From the NCBI RefSeq assembly GCF_051014685.1, contig NW_027479290.1:1-64000 (forward strand): a stretch of DNA of 64,000 nucleotides, given 5' to 3'. The position numbers and the translations under genes were made by a program. The stretch comes from Ptiloglossa arizonensis (taxonomy: Eukaryota; Arthropoda; Insecta; Hymenoptera; Colletidae). This document shows positions 21,668-35,303 of the stretch, piece by piece; the first letter of the stretch is position 1, and the number at the start of each line of letters is the position of its first letter. The notes under the pieces are model-generated. The model made no database searches. It worked only from the letters and a program-made list of their open reading frames with translations, and was not told the origin of the DNA.

Positions 21668-23967
21668 GCGTTTGGAGCAGCAGAATTGCGAAAAATTTTT
21701 TGCCTTCTCAACCATTTCTGCGCTTCAAACTCCCATATCTCGCGAACGGATTGACCTAACACAAAAATTCTTATTGAGTCTGAAAGTAGAAACTCGCCCG
21801 ATTACAACGGTATGCGTATTTTTCCCTAGTCCATTCTGGTTAAGCGTTTGGAGCAGCAGATTTGCGAAAAATTTGTTGTCTTCTCAACCATATCTTAGAT
21901 TCAAACTCTCATATCTCGCGAACGGATTGACCTAATCCAAAAATTCCGATTGCATTTGAAAGTAGAAACTCGCCCGATTACAACGGTATGTGTATTTTTT
22001 CCCTAGGCCATTCAGGTTAAGGGTTTGAAGCAGCAGAATTGCGAAAAATTTTTTGCCTTCTCAACTATTTCTTGGCTTCAAACTCCCATACCTCGCGAAC
22101 GGATTGATCTAACCCAAACATTCCTATTGCATCTGAAAGTAGACACTCACCCGATTACAACGGTATGTGTATTTTTTCCCTAGGCCATTCTGGTTAAGCG
22201 TTTGGAGCGGCAGAATTGCGAAAAATTTGTTGTCTTCTCAACCATTTCTTAGCTTGAAACTCCCATATCTCGCGAACCGATTGACCTAACCCAAAAATTC
22301 CTATTGCATTTGAAAGTAGAAACTCGCCCGATTACAGCGGTACGTGTATTTTTCCACCAGGCCGTTCTGGTTAAGCGATTGGAGCAGCAGAAGTGCGAAA
22401 ATTTTTTTGCCTTCTCAACCATTTCTTGGCTTCAAACTCCCATATCTCGCGAACGGATTGACCTAACCCAAAAATTCCTGTTACGTCTGAAAGTAGAAAC
22501 TCGCCCGATTACAACGGTATGTGTATTTTTTCCCTAGGCCATTCTGGTTAAGCGATTGGAGCAGGAGAAGTGCGAAAAATTTTTTGCCTTCTCAACCATT
22601 TCTTGGCTTCAAACTCCCATACCTCGCGAACGGATTGATCTAACCCAAAAATTCCTATTGCATCTGAAAGTAGAAACTCGCCCGATTTCAACGGTATGTG
22701 TATGTTTTCCCTAGGCCATTCTGGTTAAGCGTTTGGAGCAGCAGATTTGCGAAAAATTTGTTGTCTTCTCAACCATATCTTAGCTTCAAACTCTCATATC
22801 TCGCGAACGGATTGACCTAACCCAAAAATTCCTATTGCATTTGAAAGTAGAAACTCGCCCGATTACAACGGTATGTGTATTTTTTCCCTAGGCCATTCTG
22901 GTTAAACGTTTGGAGCAGCAGAATTGTGAAAAATTTTTTGCCTTCTCCACCATTTCTTGGCTTCAAGCTCCCATATCTCGCGAACGGTTTGACCTAACCC
23001 AAAAATTCCTGTTACGTCTGAAAGTAGAAACTCGCCCGATTACAACGGTATGTGTATTTTTTCCCTAGGCCATTCTGGTTAAGCGATTGGAGCAGGAGAA
23101 GTGCGAAAAATTTTTTGCCTTCTCAACCATTTCTTGGCTTCAAACTCCCATACCTCGCGAACGGATTGATCTAACCCAAAAATTCCTATTGCATCTGAAA
23201 GTAGAAACTCGCCCGATTTCAACGGTATGTGTATTTTTTCCCTAGGCCATTCTGGTTAAGCGTTTGGAGCAGCAGATTTGCGAAAAATTTGTTGTCTTCT
23301 CAACCATATCTTAGCTTCAAACTCTCATATCTCGCGAACGAATTGACCTAACCCAAAAATTCCTATTGCATTTGAAAGTAGAAACTCGCCCGATTACAAC
23401 GGTATGTGTATTTTTTCCCTAGGCCATTCTGGTTAAACGTTTGGAGCAGCAGAATTGTGAAAAATTTTTTGCCTTCTCCACCATTTCTTGGCGTCAAGCT
23501 CCCATATCTCGCGAACGGTTTGACCTAACCCAAAAATTCCTGTTACGTCTGAAAGTAGAAACTCGCCCGATTACAACGGTATGTGTATTTTTTCCCTAGC
23601 CCATTCTGGTTAAGCGTTTGGAGCAGCAGAAGTGCGAAAAATTTGTTGTGTTTTCAACCATTTCTTAGCTTCAAAGTCCCATATCTCGCGAACGGATTGA
23701 CCTAACCCAAAAATTCCTTGTGCATTTGAAAGTAGAAACTCGCCCGATTACAGCGGTACGTGTATTATTTCCCTAGGTCATTCTGGTTAAGCGTTTGGAG
23801 CAGCAGAATTGTGAAATATTTTTTGCCTTCTCTACCATTTCTTGGCTTCAAACTCCCATATCTCGCGAACGGATTGACCTAACCCAAAAGTTCCTATTGC
23901 ATCTGAAAGTAGAAACTCGCCCAATTACAACGGTATTTGTATTTTTTCCCTAGGCCATTCTGGTTAA
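21668..23967 (+). repeat. 13-mer HOR a-b-c-d-h-(i'-B-e')x2-f-g (2,300 bp)
   Basis: This is the 10-mer order with the i'-B-e' trimer present twice (22552-23082 and 23083-23613). The second e' has the GGCGTCAAGC variant also seen in the 10-mer at 10173-11941. This relates the units directly: one trimer duplication converts 10-mer to 13-mer. Confidence 0.75.
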
Positions 23968-26267
23968 GCGTTTGGAGCAGCAGAATTGCGAAAAATTTTT
24001 TGCCTTCTCAACCATTTCTGCGCTTCAAACTCCCATATCTCGCGAACGGATTGACCTAACACAAAAATTCTTATTGAGTCTGAAAGTAGAAACTCGCCCG
24101 ATTACAACGGTATGCGTATTTTTCCCTAGGCCATTCTGGTTAAGCGTTTGGAGCAGCAGATTTGCGAAAAATTTGTTGTCTTCTCAACCATATCTTAGAT
24201 TCAAACTCTCATATCTCGCGAACGGATTGACCTAATCCAAAAATTCCGATTGCATTTGAAAGTAGAAACTCGCCCGATTACAACGGTATGTGTATTTTTT
24301 CCCTAGGCCATTCAGGTTAAGCGTTTGAAGCAGCAGAATTGCGAAAAATTTTTTGCCTTCTCAACTATTTCTTGGCTTCAAACTCCCATACCTCGCGAAC
24401 GGATTGATCTAACCCAAACATTCCTATTGCATCTGAAAGTAGACACTCACCCGATTACAACGGTATGTGTATTTTTTCCCTAGGCCATTCTGGTTAAGCG
24501 TTTGGAGCGGCAGAATTGCGAAAAATTTGTTGTCTTCTCAACCATTTCTTAGCTTGAAACTCCCATATCTCGCGAACCGATTGACCTAACCCAAAAATTC
24601 CTATTGCATTTGAAAGTAGAAACTCGCCCGATTACAGCGGTACGTGTATTTTTTCCCTAGGCCATTCTGGTTAAACGTTTGGAGCAGCAGAATTGTGAAA
24701 AATTTTTTGCCTTCTCCACCATTTCTTGGCTTCAAACTCCCATATCTCGCGAACGGTTTGACCTAACCCAAAAATTCCTGTTACGTCTGAAAGTAGAAAC
24801 TCGCCCGATTACAACGGTATGTGTATTTTTTCCCTAGCCCATTCTGGTTAAGCGTTTGGAGCAGCAGAAGTGCGAAAAATTTGTTGTGTTTTCAACCATT
24901 TCTTAGCTTCAAAGTCCCATATCTCGCGAACGGATTGACCTAACCCAAAAATTCCTTGTGCATTTGAAAGTAGAAACTCGCCCGATTACAACGGTACGTG
25001 TATTATTTCCCTAGGTCATTCTGGTTAAGCGTTTGGAGCAGCAGAATTGTGAAATATTTTTTGCCTTCTCTACCATTTCTTGGCTTCAAACTCCCATATC
25101 TCGCGAACAGATTGACCTAACCCAAAAGTTCCTATTGCATCTGAAAGTAGAAACTCGCCCAATTACAACGGTATTTGTATTTTTTCCCTAGGCCATTCTG
25201 GTTAAGCGTTTGGAGCAGCAGAATTGCGAAAAATTTTTTGCCTTCTCAACCATTTCTTGGCTTCAAACTCCCATATCTCGCGAACGGATTGACCTAACCC
25301 AAAAATTCCTGTTACGTCTGAAAGTAGAAACTCGCCCGATTACAACGGTATGTGTATTTTTTCCCTAGGCCATTCTGGTTAAGCGATTGGAGCAGGAGAA
25401 GTGCGAAAAATTTTTTGCCTTCTCAACCATTTCTTGGCTTCAAACTCCCATACCTCGCGAACGGATTGATCTAACCCAAAAATTCCTATTGCATCTGAAA
25501 GTAGAAACTCGCCCGATTTCAACGGTATGTGTATTTTTTCCCTAGGCCATTCTGGTTAAGCGTTTGGAGCAGCAGATTTGCGAAAAATTTGTTGTCTTCT
25601 CAACCATATCTTAGCTTCAAACTCTCATATCTCGCGAACGGATTGACCTAACCCAAAAATTCCTATTGCATTTGAAAGTAGAAACTCGCCCGATTACAAC
25701 GGTATGTGTATTTTTTCCCTAGGCCATTCTGGTTAAACGTTTGGAGCAGCAGAATTGTGAAAAATTTTTTGCCTTCTCCACCATTTCTTGGCTTCAAGCT
25801 CCCATATCTCGCGAACGGTTTGACCTAACCCAAAAATTCCTGTTACGTCTGAAAGTAGAAACTCGCCCGATTACAACGGTATGTGTATTTTTTCCCTAGC
25901 CCATTCTGGTTAAGCGTTTGGAGCAGCAGAAGTGCGAAAAATTTGTTGTGTTTTCAACCATTTCTTAGCTTCAAAGTCCCATATCTCGCGAACGGATTGA
26001 CCTAACCCAAAAATTCCTTGTGCATTTGAAAGTAGAAACTCGCCCGATTACAACGGTACGTGTATTATTTCCCTAGGTCATTCTGGTTAAGCGTTTGGAG
26101 CAGCAGAATTGTGAAATATTTTTTGCCTTCTCTACCATTTCTTGGCTTCAAACTCCCATATCTCGCGAACGGATTGACCTAACCCAAAAGTTCCTATTGC
26201 ATCTGAAAGTAGAAACTCGCCCAATTACAACGGTATTTGTATTTTTTCCCTAGGCCATTCTGGTTAA
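23968..26267 (+). repeat. 13-mer HOR a-b-c-d-e-f-g-(a/h)-i'-B-e'-f-g (2,300 bp)
   Basis: It has the same length as its left neighbour but a different composition: a complete 7-mer followed by an a/h hybrid (25206-25382) and i'-B-e'-f-g. The hybrid starts like a (GTTTGGAGCAGCAGAATTGCG) and ends like h (TGTTACGTCTG, then GCGATTGGAGCAGGAG). The equal length is coincidental modular arithmetic, not common identity. Confidence 0.75.
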
Positions 26268-28500
26268 GCGTTTGGAGCAGCAGAATTGCGAAAAATTTTT
26301 TGCCTTCTCAACCATTTCTGCGCTTCAAACTCCCATATCTCGCGAACGGATTGACCTAACACAAAAATTCTTATTGAGTCTGAAAGTAGAAACTCGCCCG
26401 ATTACAACGGTATGCGTATTTTTCCCTAGGCCATTCTGGTTAAGCGTTTGGAGCAGCAGATTTGCGAAAAATTTGTTGTCTTCTCAACCATATCTTAGAT
26501 TCAAACTCTCATATCTCGCGAACGGATTGACCTAATCCAAAAATTCCGATTGCATTTGAAAGTAGAAACTCGCCCGATTACAACGGTATGTGTATTTTTT
26601 CCCTAGGCCATTCAGGTTAAGCGTTTGAAGCAGCAGAATTGCGAAAAATTTTTTGCCTTCTCAACTATTTCTTGGCTTCAAACTCCCATACCTCGCGAAC
26701 GGATTGATCTAACCCAAACATTCCTATTGCATCTGAAAGTAGACACTCACCCGATTACAACGGTATGTGTATTTTTTCCCTAGGCCATTCTGGTTAAGCG
26801 TTTGGAGCGGCAGAATTGCGAAAAATTTGTTGTCTTCTCAACCATTTCTTAGCTTGAAACTCCCATATCTCGCGAACCGATTGACCTAACCCAAAAATTC
26901 CTATTGCATTTGAAAGTAGAAACTCGCCCGATTACAGCGGTACGTGTATTTTTTCCCTAGGCCATTCTGGTTAAACGTTTGGAGCAGCAGAATTGTGAAA
27001 AATTTTTTGCCTTCTCCACCATTTCTTGGCTTCAAACTCCCATATCTCGCGAACGGTTTGACCTAACCCAAAAATTCCTGTTACGTCTGAAAGTAGAAAC
27101 TCGCCCGATTACAACGGTATGTGTATTTTTTCCCTAGGCCATTCAGGTTAAGCGTTTGAAGCAGCAGAATTGCGAAAAATTTTTTGCCTTCTCAACTATT
27201 TCTTGGCTTCAAACTCCCATACCTCGCGAACGGATTGATCTAACCCAAACATTCCTATTGCATCTGAAAGTAGACACTCACCCGATTACAACGGTATGTG
27301 TATTTTTTCCCTAGGCCATTCTGGTTAAGCGTTTGGAGCGGCAGAATTGCGAAAAATTTGTTGTCTTCTCAACCATTTCTTAGCTTGAAACTCCCATATC
27401 TCGCGAACCGATTGACCTAACCCAAAAATTCCTATTGCATTTGAAAGTAGAAACTCGCCCGATTACAGCGGTACGTGTATTTTTTCCCTAGGCCATTCTG
27501 GTTAAACGTTTGGAGCAGCAGAATTGTGAAAAATTTTTTGCCTTCTCCACCATTTCTTGGCTTCAAACTCCCATATCTCGCGAACGGTTTGACCTAACCC
27601 AAAAATTCCTGTTACGTCTGAAAGTAGAAACTCGCCCGATTACAACGGTATGTGTATTTTTTCCCTAGCCCATTCTGGTTAAGCGTTTGGAGCAGCAGAA
27701 GTGCGAAAAATTTTTTGCCTTCTCAACCATTTCTGCGCTTCAAACTCCCATATCTCGCGAACGGATTGACCTAACACAAAAATTCTTATTGAGTCTGAAA
27801 GTAGAAACTCGCCCGATTACAACGGTATGCGTATTTTTCCCTAGGCCATTCTGGTTAAGCGTTTGGAGCAGCAGATTTGCGAAAAATTTGTTGTCTTCTC
27901 AACCATATCTTAGATTCAAACTCTCATATCTCGCGAACGGATTGACCTAATCCAAAAATTCCGATTGCATTTGAAAGTAGAAACTCGCCCGATTACAACG
28001 GTATGTGTATTTTTTCCCTAGGCCATTCAGGTTAAGCGTTTGAAGCAGCAGAATTGCGAAAAATTTTTTGCCTTCTCAACTATTTCTTGGCTTCAAACTC
28101 CCATACCTCGCGAACGGATTGATCTAACCCAAACATTCCTATTGCATCTGAAAGTAGACACTCACCCGATTACAACGGTATGTGTATTTTTTCCCTAGGC
28201 CATTCTGGTTAAGCGTTTGGAGCGGCAGAATTGCGAAAAATTTGTTGTCTTCTCAACCATTTCTTAGCTTGAAACTCCCATATCTCGCGAACCGATTGAC
28301 CTAACCCAAAAATTCCTATTGCATTTGAAAGTAGAAACTCGCCCGATTACAGCGGTACGTGTATTTTTCCACCAGGCCGTTCTGGTTAAGCGATTGGAGC
28401 AGCAGAAGTGCGAAAAATTTTTTGCCTTCTCAACCATTTCTTGGCTTCAAACTCCCATATCTCGCGAACGGATTGACCTAACCCAAAAATTCCTATTGCA
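26268..28500 (+). repeat. Rearranged units a-b-c-d-e-c-d-e-(f/a)-b-c-d-h
   Basis: The c-d-e trimer is tandemly doubled (26621-27151 and 27152-27682). It is followed by an f/a hybrid (27683), in which an AGAAGTGCGAAAAA f-type start joins TTTTTTGCC and CTGCGCTTC of type a. Then b, c, d and h follow. The hybrid shows a joint within the A/T tract rather than at CTCGCGAAC. Confidence 0.7.
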
Positions 28501-30854
28501 TCTGAAAGTAGAAACTCGCCCAATTTCAACGGTATTTGTATTTTTTCCCTAGGCCATTCTGGTTAAGCGTTTGGAGCAGCAGAATTGCGAAAAATTTTTT
28601 GCCTTCTCAACCATTTCTGCGCTTCAAACTCCCATATCTCGCGAACGGATTGACCTAATCCAAAAATTCCTATTGCATTTGAAAGTAGAAACTCGCCCGA
28701 TTACAACGGTATGTGTATTTTTTCCCTAGGCCATCCTGGTTAAGCGTTTGGAGCAGCAGAATTGCGAAAAATTTGTTGTCTTCTCAACCATTTCTTAGCT
28801 TGAAACTGCCATATCTCGCGAAACGATTGACCTAACCCAAAAATTCCTATTGCATTTGAAAGTAGAAACTCGCCCGATTACAGCGGTACGTGTATTTTTC
28901 CACCAGGCCGTTCTGGTTAAGCGATTGGAGCAGCAGAAGTGCGAAAATTTTTTGCCTTCTCAACCATTTCTTGGCTTCAAACTCCCATACCTCGCGAACG
29001 GATTGATCTAACCCAAAAATTCCTACTGCATCTGAAAGTAGAAACTCGCCCGATTACAACGGTAGGTGTATTTTTTCCCTAGGCCATTCTGGTTAAGCGT
29101 TTGGAGCAGCAGAATTGCGAAAAATTTGTTGTCTTCTCAACCATTTCTTAGCTTGAAACTCCCATATCTCGCGAACCGATTGACCTAACCCAAAAATTCC
29201 TATTGCATTTGAAAGTAGAAACTCGCCCGATTACAGCGGTACGTGTATTTTCCCACCAGGCCGTTCTGGTTAAGCGATTGGAGCAGCAGAAGTGCAAAAA
29301 ATTTATTGTCTTCACAACCATTTCTTAGCTTCAAAGTCCCATATCTCGCGAACGGATTGACCTAACCCAAAAATTCCTATTGCATCTGAAAGTAGAAACT
29401 CGCCCAATTTCAACGGTATTTGTATTTTTTCCCTAGGCCATTCTGGTTAATCGTTTGGAGCAGCAGAATTGCGAAAAATTTGTTGTCTTCTCAACCATAT
29501 CTTAGATTCAAACTCTCATATCTCGCGAACGGATTGACCTAATCCAAAAATTCCTATTGCATTTGAAAGTAGAAACTCGCCCGATTACGACGGTATGTGT
29601 ATTTTTTCCCTAGGCCATTCAGGTTAAGCGTTTGAAGCAGCAGAATTGCGAAAAATTTTTTGCCTTCTCAACTATTTCTTGGCTTCAAACTCCCATACCT
29701 CGCGAACGGATTGATCTAACCCAAAAATTCCTATTGCATCTGAAAGTAGACACTCGCCCGATTACAACGGTATGTGTATTTTTTCCCTAGGCCATTCTGG
29801 TTAAGCGTTTGGAGCAGCAGAATTACGACAAATTTTTTGGCATCTCAACGATTTCTTGGCTTCAAACTCCCATATCTCGCAAACGGATTGACCTAACCCA
29901 AAAATTCCTATTGCATCTGAAAGTAGAAACTCGCCCGATTACAGCGGTACGTTTATTTTTTCCCTAGGCCATTCTGGTTAAACGTTTGGAGCAGCAGAAT
30001 TGTGAAAAATTTTTTGCCTTCTCCACCATTTCTTGGCTTCAAACTCCCATATCTCGAGAACGGTTTGAAATAACGCAAAAATTCCTATTGCATCTGAAAG
30101 TAGAAACTCGCCTAATTACAACGGTATGTGTATTTTTTCCCTAGGCCATTCTGGTTAAGCGTTTGGAGCAGCAAAATTGCGAAAAATTTTTTGCCTTCTC
30201 AACCATTTCTTGGCTTCAAACTCCCATATCTCGCGAACGGATTGACATAACCCAAAAATTCCTATTGCATCTGAAAGTAGAAACTCGCCCGATTACAACG
30301 GTATGTGTATTTTTTCCCTAGGCCATTCTGGTTAAGCGTTTGGAGCAGCAGAATTGCGAAAAATTTGTTGTCTTCTCAACCATTTCTTAGCTTGAAACTC
30401 CCATATCTCGCGAACCGATTGACCTAACCCAAAAATTCCTATTGCATTTGAAAGTAGAAACTCGCCCGATTACAGCGGTACGTGTATTTTTCCACCAGGC
30501 CGTTCTGGTTAAGCGATTGGAGCAGCAGAAGTGCGAAAAATTTGTTGTCTTGACAACCATTTCTTAGCTTCAAAGTCCCATATCTCGCGAACGGATTGAC
30601 CTAACCCAAAAATTCCTATTGCAACTGAAAGTAGAAACTCGCCCGATTACAACGGTATGTGTATTTTTTCCCTAGCCCATTCTGGTTAAGCGTTTGGAGC
30701 AGCAGAAGTGCGAAAAATTTGTTGTGTTTTCAACCATTTCTTAGCTTCAAAGTCCCATATCTCGCGAACGGATTGACCTAACCCAAAAATTCCTTGTGCA
30801 TTTGAAAGTAGAAACTCGCACGATTACAACGGTACGTGTATTATTTCCCTAGGT
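28500..30854 (+). repeat. Domain II left part: heterogeneous monomers
   Basis: About 13 monomers show no clear HOR with Domain I. There are individually distinctive variants such as CATCCTGG, GAAACGATTG, TTGACAACC, CTCGAGAACGG (near 30054) and a CAGAATTACGACAAATTTTTTGGC type (near 29820). Some of these types recur at 32.4, 34.07, 38.6 and 40.09 kb. No gene is seen. Confidence 0.7.
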
Positions 30855-33800
30855 CATTCTGGTTAAGCGTTTGAAGCAGCAGAATTGCGAAAAATTTTTT
30901 GCCTTCTCAACTATTTCTTGGCTTCAAACTCCCATACCTCGCGAACGGATTGATCTAACCCAAACATTCCCATTGCATCTGAAAGTAGACACTCACCCGA
31001 TTACAACGGTATGTGTATTTTTTCCCTAGGCCATTCTGGTTAAGCGTTTGGAGCGGCAGAATTGCGAAAAATTTGTAGTCTTCTCAACCATTTCTTAGCT
31101 TGAAACTCCCATATCTCGCGAACCGATTGACCTAACCCAAAAATTCCTATTGCATTTGAAAGTAGAAACTCGCCCGATTACAACGGTATGTGTATTTTTT
31201 CCCTAGCCCATTCTGGTTAAGCGTTTGGAGCAGCAGAATTGCGAAAAATTTGTTGTCTTCTCAACCATTTCTTAGCATCAAAGTCCCATATCTCGCGAAC
31301 GGATTGAACAAACCCAAAAATTCCTTCTGCGTCTGAAAGTAGAAACTCGCCCGATTACGACGGTATGCGTATTTTTTCCCTAGGCCATTCTGGTTAAGCG
31401 TTTGGAGCAGCAGAATTACGAAAAATTTTTTGCCTTCTCAACCATTTCTGCGCTTCAAACTCCCATATCTCGCCAACGGATTGACCTATCCCAAAAATTC
31501 CTATTGCATTTGAAAGTAGAAACTCGCCCGATTACAACGGTATGTGTATTTTTTCCCTAGGCCATTCTGGTTAAGCGATTGGAGCAGGAGAAGTGCGAAA
31601 AATTTTTTGCCTTCTCAACCATTTCTTGGCTTCAAACTCCCATACCTCGCGAACGGATTGATCTAACCCAAAAATTCCTATTGCATCTGAAAGTAGAAAC
31701 TCGCCCGATTTCAACGGTATGTGTATTTTTTCCCTAGGCCATTCTGGTTAAGCGTTTGGAGCAGCAGATTTGCGAAAAATTTGTTGTCTTCTCAACCATA
31801 TCTTAGATTCAAACTCTCATATCTCGCGAACGGATTGACCTAATCCAAAAATTCCTATTGCATTTGAAAGTAGAAACTCGCACGATTACAACGGTATGTG
31901 TATTTTTTCCCTAGGCCATTCTGGTTAAGCGTTTGCAGCAGCAGGATTGCGAAAAATTTGTTGTCTTCTCAACCATTTCTTAGCTTGAAACTCCCATATC
32001 TCGCGAACCGATTGACCTAACCCAAAAATTCCTATTGCATTTGAAAGTAGAAACTCGCCCGATTACAGCGGTACGTGTATTTTTCCACCAGGCCGTTCTG
32101 GTTAAGCGATTGGAGCAGCAGAAGTGCGAAAAATTTGTTGTCTTGACAACCATTTCTTAGCTTCAAAGTCCCATATCTCGCGAACGGATTGACCTAACCC
32201 AAAAATTCCTATTGCATCTGAAAGTAGAAACTCGCCCAATTTCAACGGTATTTGTATTTTTTCCCTAGGCCATTCTGGTTAAGCGTTTGGAGCAGCAGAA
32301 TTGCGAAAAATTTTTTGCCTTCTCAACCATTTCTGCGCTTCAAACTCCCATATCTCGCGAACGGATTGACCTAATCCAAAAATTCCTATTGCATTTGAAA
32401 GTAGAAACTCGCCCGATTACAACGGTATGTGTATTTTTTCCCTAGGCCATCCTGGTTAAGCGTTTGGAGCAGCAGAATTGCGAAAAATTTGTGGTCTTCT
32501 CAACCATTTCTTAGCTTGAAACTGCCATATCTCGCGAAACGATTGACCTAACCCAAAAATTCCTATTGCATTTGAAAGTAGAAACTCGCCCGATTACAGC
32601 GGTACGTGTATTTTTCCACCAGGCCGTTCTGGTTAAGCGATTGGAGCAGCAGAAGTGCGAAAAATTTGTTGTCTTGACAACCATTTCTTAGCTTCAAAGT
32701 CCCATATCTCGCGAACGGATTGACCTAACCCAAAAATTCCTTGTGCATTTGAAAGTAGAAACTCGCCCGATTACAACGGTACGTGTATTATTTCCCTAGG
32801 TCATTCTGGTTAAGCGTTTGGAGCAGCAGAATTGTGAAATATTTTTTGCCTTCTCTACCATTTCTTGGCTTCAAACTCCCATATCTCGCGAACGGATTGA
32901 CCTAACCCAAAAATTCCTATTGCATCTGAAAGTAGAAACTCGCCCAATTACAACGGTATTTGTACTTTTTCCCTAGGCCATTCTTGTTAAGCGTTTGGAG
33001 CAGCAGAATTGCGAAAAATTTTTTGCCTTCTCAACCATTTCTGCGCTTCAAACTCCCATATCTCGCGAACGGATTGACCTAACACAAAAATTCTTATTGC
33101 GTCTGAAAGTAGAAACTCGCCCGATTACAACGGTATGCGTATTTTTCCCTAGGCCATTCTGGTTAGGCGTTTGGAGCAGCAGATTTGCGAAAAATTTGTT
33201 GTCTTCTCAAGCATATCTTAGATTCAAGCTCTCATATCTCGCGAACGGATTGACCTAATCCAAAAATTCCGATTGCATTTGAAAGTAGAAACTCGCCCGA
33301 TTACAACGGTATGTGTATTTTTTCCCTAGGCCATTCAGGTTAAGCGTTTGAAGCAGCAGAATTGCGAAAAATTTTTTGCCTTCTCAACTATTTCTTGGCT
33401 TCAAACTCCCATACCTCGCGAACGGATTGATCTAACCCAAACATTCCTATTGCATCTGAAAGTAGACACTCGCCCGATTACAACGGTATGTGTATTTTTT
33501 CCCTAGGCCATTCTGGTTAAGCGTTTGGAGCGGCAGAATTGCGAAAATTTTGTTGTCTTCTCAACCATTTCTTAGCTTGAAACTCCCATATCTCGCGAAC
33601 CGATTGACCTAACCCAAAAATTCGTATTGCATTTGAATGTAGAAACTCGCCCGATTACAGCGGTACGTGTATTTTTCCACCAGGCCGTTCTGGTTAAGCG
33701 ATTGGAGCAGCAGAAGTGCGAAAAATTTTTTGCCTTCTCAACCATTTCTTGGCTTCAAACTCCCATATCTCGCGAACGGATTGACCTAACCCAAAAATTC

Positions 33801-35303
33801 CTGTTACGTCTGAAAGTAGAAACTCGCCCGATTACACCGGTAGGTGTATTTTTTCCCTAGCCCATTCTGGTTAAGCGTTTGGAGCAGCAGAATTGCGAAA
33901 AATTTGTTGTCTTCTCAACCATTTCTTAGCATCAAAGTCCCATATCTCGCGAACGGATTGAACAAACCCAAAAATTCCTTCTGCGTCTGAAAGTAGAAAC
34001 TCGCCCGATTACAACGGTATGCGTATTTTTTCCCTAGGCCATTCTGGTTAAGCGTTTGGAGCAGCAGAATTACGACAAATTTTTTGGCATCTCAACGATT
34101 TCTTGGCTTCAAACTCCCATATCTCGCAAACGGATTGACCTAATCCAAAAATTCCTATGGCATCTGAAAGTAGAAACTCGCCCGATTACAGCGGTCGTGT
34201 ATTTTTACCCTAGGACATTCTGGTTAAACGTTTGGAGCAGCAGAATTGTGAAAAATTTTTTGCCTTCTCCACCATTTCTTGGCTTCAAACTCCCATATCT
34301 CGCGAACGGATTGACCTAACCCAAAAATTCCTATTGCATCTGAAAGTAGAAACTCGCCCGATTACAGCGGTACGTGTATTTTTCCACCAGGCCGTTCTGG
34401 TTAAGCGATTGGAGCAGCAGAAGTGCGAAAAATTTGTTGTCTTGACAACCATTTCTTAGCTTCAAAGTCCCATATCTCGCGAACGGATTGACCTAACCCA
34501 AAAATTCCTATTGCATCTGAAAGTAGAAACTCGCCCAATTTCAACGGTATTTGTATTTTTTCCCTAGGCCAGTCTGGTTAAGCGTTTGGAGCAGCAGAAT
34601 TGCGAAAAATTTGTTGTCTTCTCAACCATTTCTTAGCTTGAAACTCCCATATCTCGCGAACCGATTGACCTAACCCAAAAATTCCTATTGTATTTGAAAG
34701 TAGAAACTCGCCCGATTACAGCGGTACGTGTATTTTTCCACCAGGCCGTTCTGGTTAAGCGATTGGAGCAGCAGAAGTGCGAAAAATTTGTTGTCTTGAC
34801 AACCATTTCTTAGCTTCAAAGTCCCATATCTCGCGAACGGATTGACCTAACCCAAAAATTCCTATTGCATCTGAAAGTAGAAACTCGCCCAATTTCAACG
34901 GTATTTGTATTTTTTCCCTAGGCCATTCTGGTTAAGCGTTTGGAGCAGCAGAATTGCGAAAAATTTGTTGTCTTCTCAACCATATCTTAGCTTCAAACTC
35001 TCATATCTCGCGAACGGATTGACCTAACCCAAAAATTCCTATTGCATTTGAAAGTAGAAACTCGCCCGATTACAAAGGTATGTGTATTTTTTCCCTAGGC
35101 CATTCTGGTTAAGCGATTGGAGCAGGAGAAGTGCGAAAAATTTGTTGTGTTTTCAACCATTTCTTAGCTTCAAAGTCCCATATCTCGCGAACGGATTGAC
35201 CTAACCCAAAAATTCCTATTGCATCTGAAAGTAGAAACTCGCCCAATTACAACGGTATTTGTACTTTTTCCCTAGGCCATTCTTGTTAAGCGTTTGGAGC
35301 AGC
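30855..35303 (+). repeat. Long segmental duplication, copy 1
   Basis: Near-identical order and rare variants recur in 36871-41318. Offsets are 6,016 before about 31160, 6,193 from there to about 33.65 kb, and 6,015 afterwards. The offset steps are single-monomer gains and losses. Shared rare markers include TTTGTAGTC (31072/37088), GATTGAACAAACCC (31303/37496), GTTTGCAGCAGCAGG (near 31931), TTTGTGGTC (near 32488) and ACAAAGGTATG (35071/41086). Similarity ends at about 35303, where GCAGCAAAATTG replaces GCAGCAGAATTG. Confidence 0.85.

Larger units (their letters stand above)
1..28500 (+). repeat. Domain I: modular HOR domain of a-g/h/i/B/e' monomers
   Basis: This stretch holds no gene. It is made of a limited set of monomer types reused in fixed order: a-b-c-d, then either e-f-g or h-i-B-e'-f-g, then back to a. 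Successive a monomers start at 2212, 3273, 6104, 7165, 10173, 11942, 13180, 15304, 17421, 21668, 23968 and 26268. The spacing corresponds to 6, 7, 10, 12, 13 or 16 monomers. Copies of the same type in different units are nearly identical, whereas neighbouring types differ at many sites. This is the signature of recently homogenised HORs. The right limit is approximate; a last a/b/c/d/h-like series ends near 28.5 kb. Confidence 0.85.
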
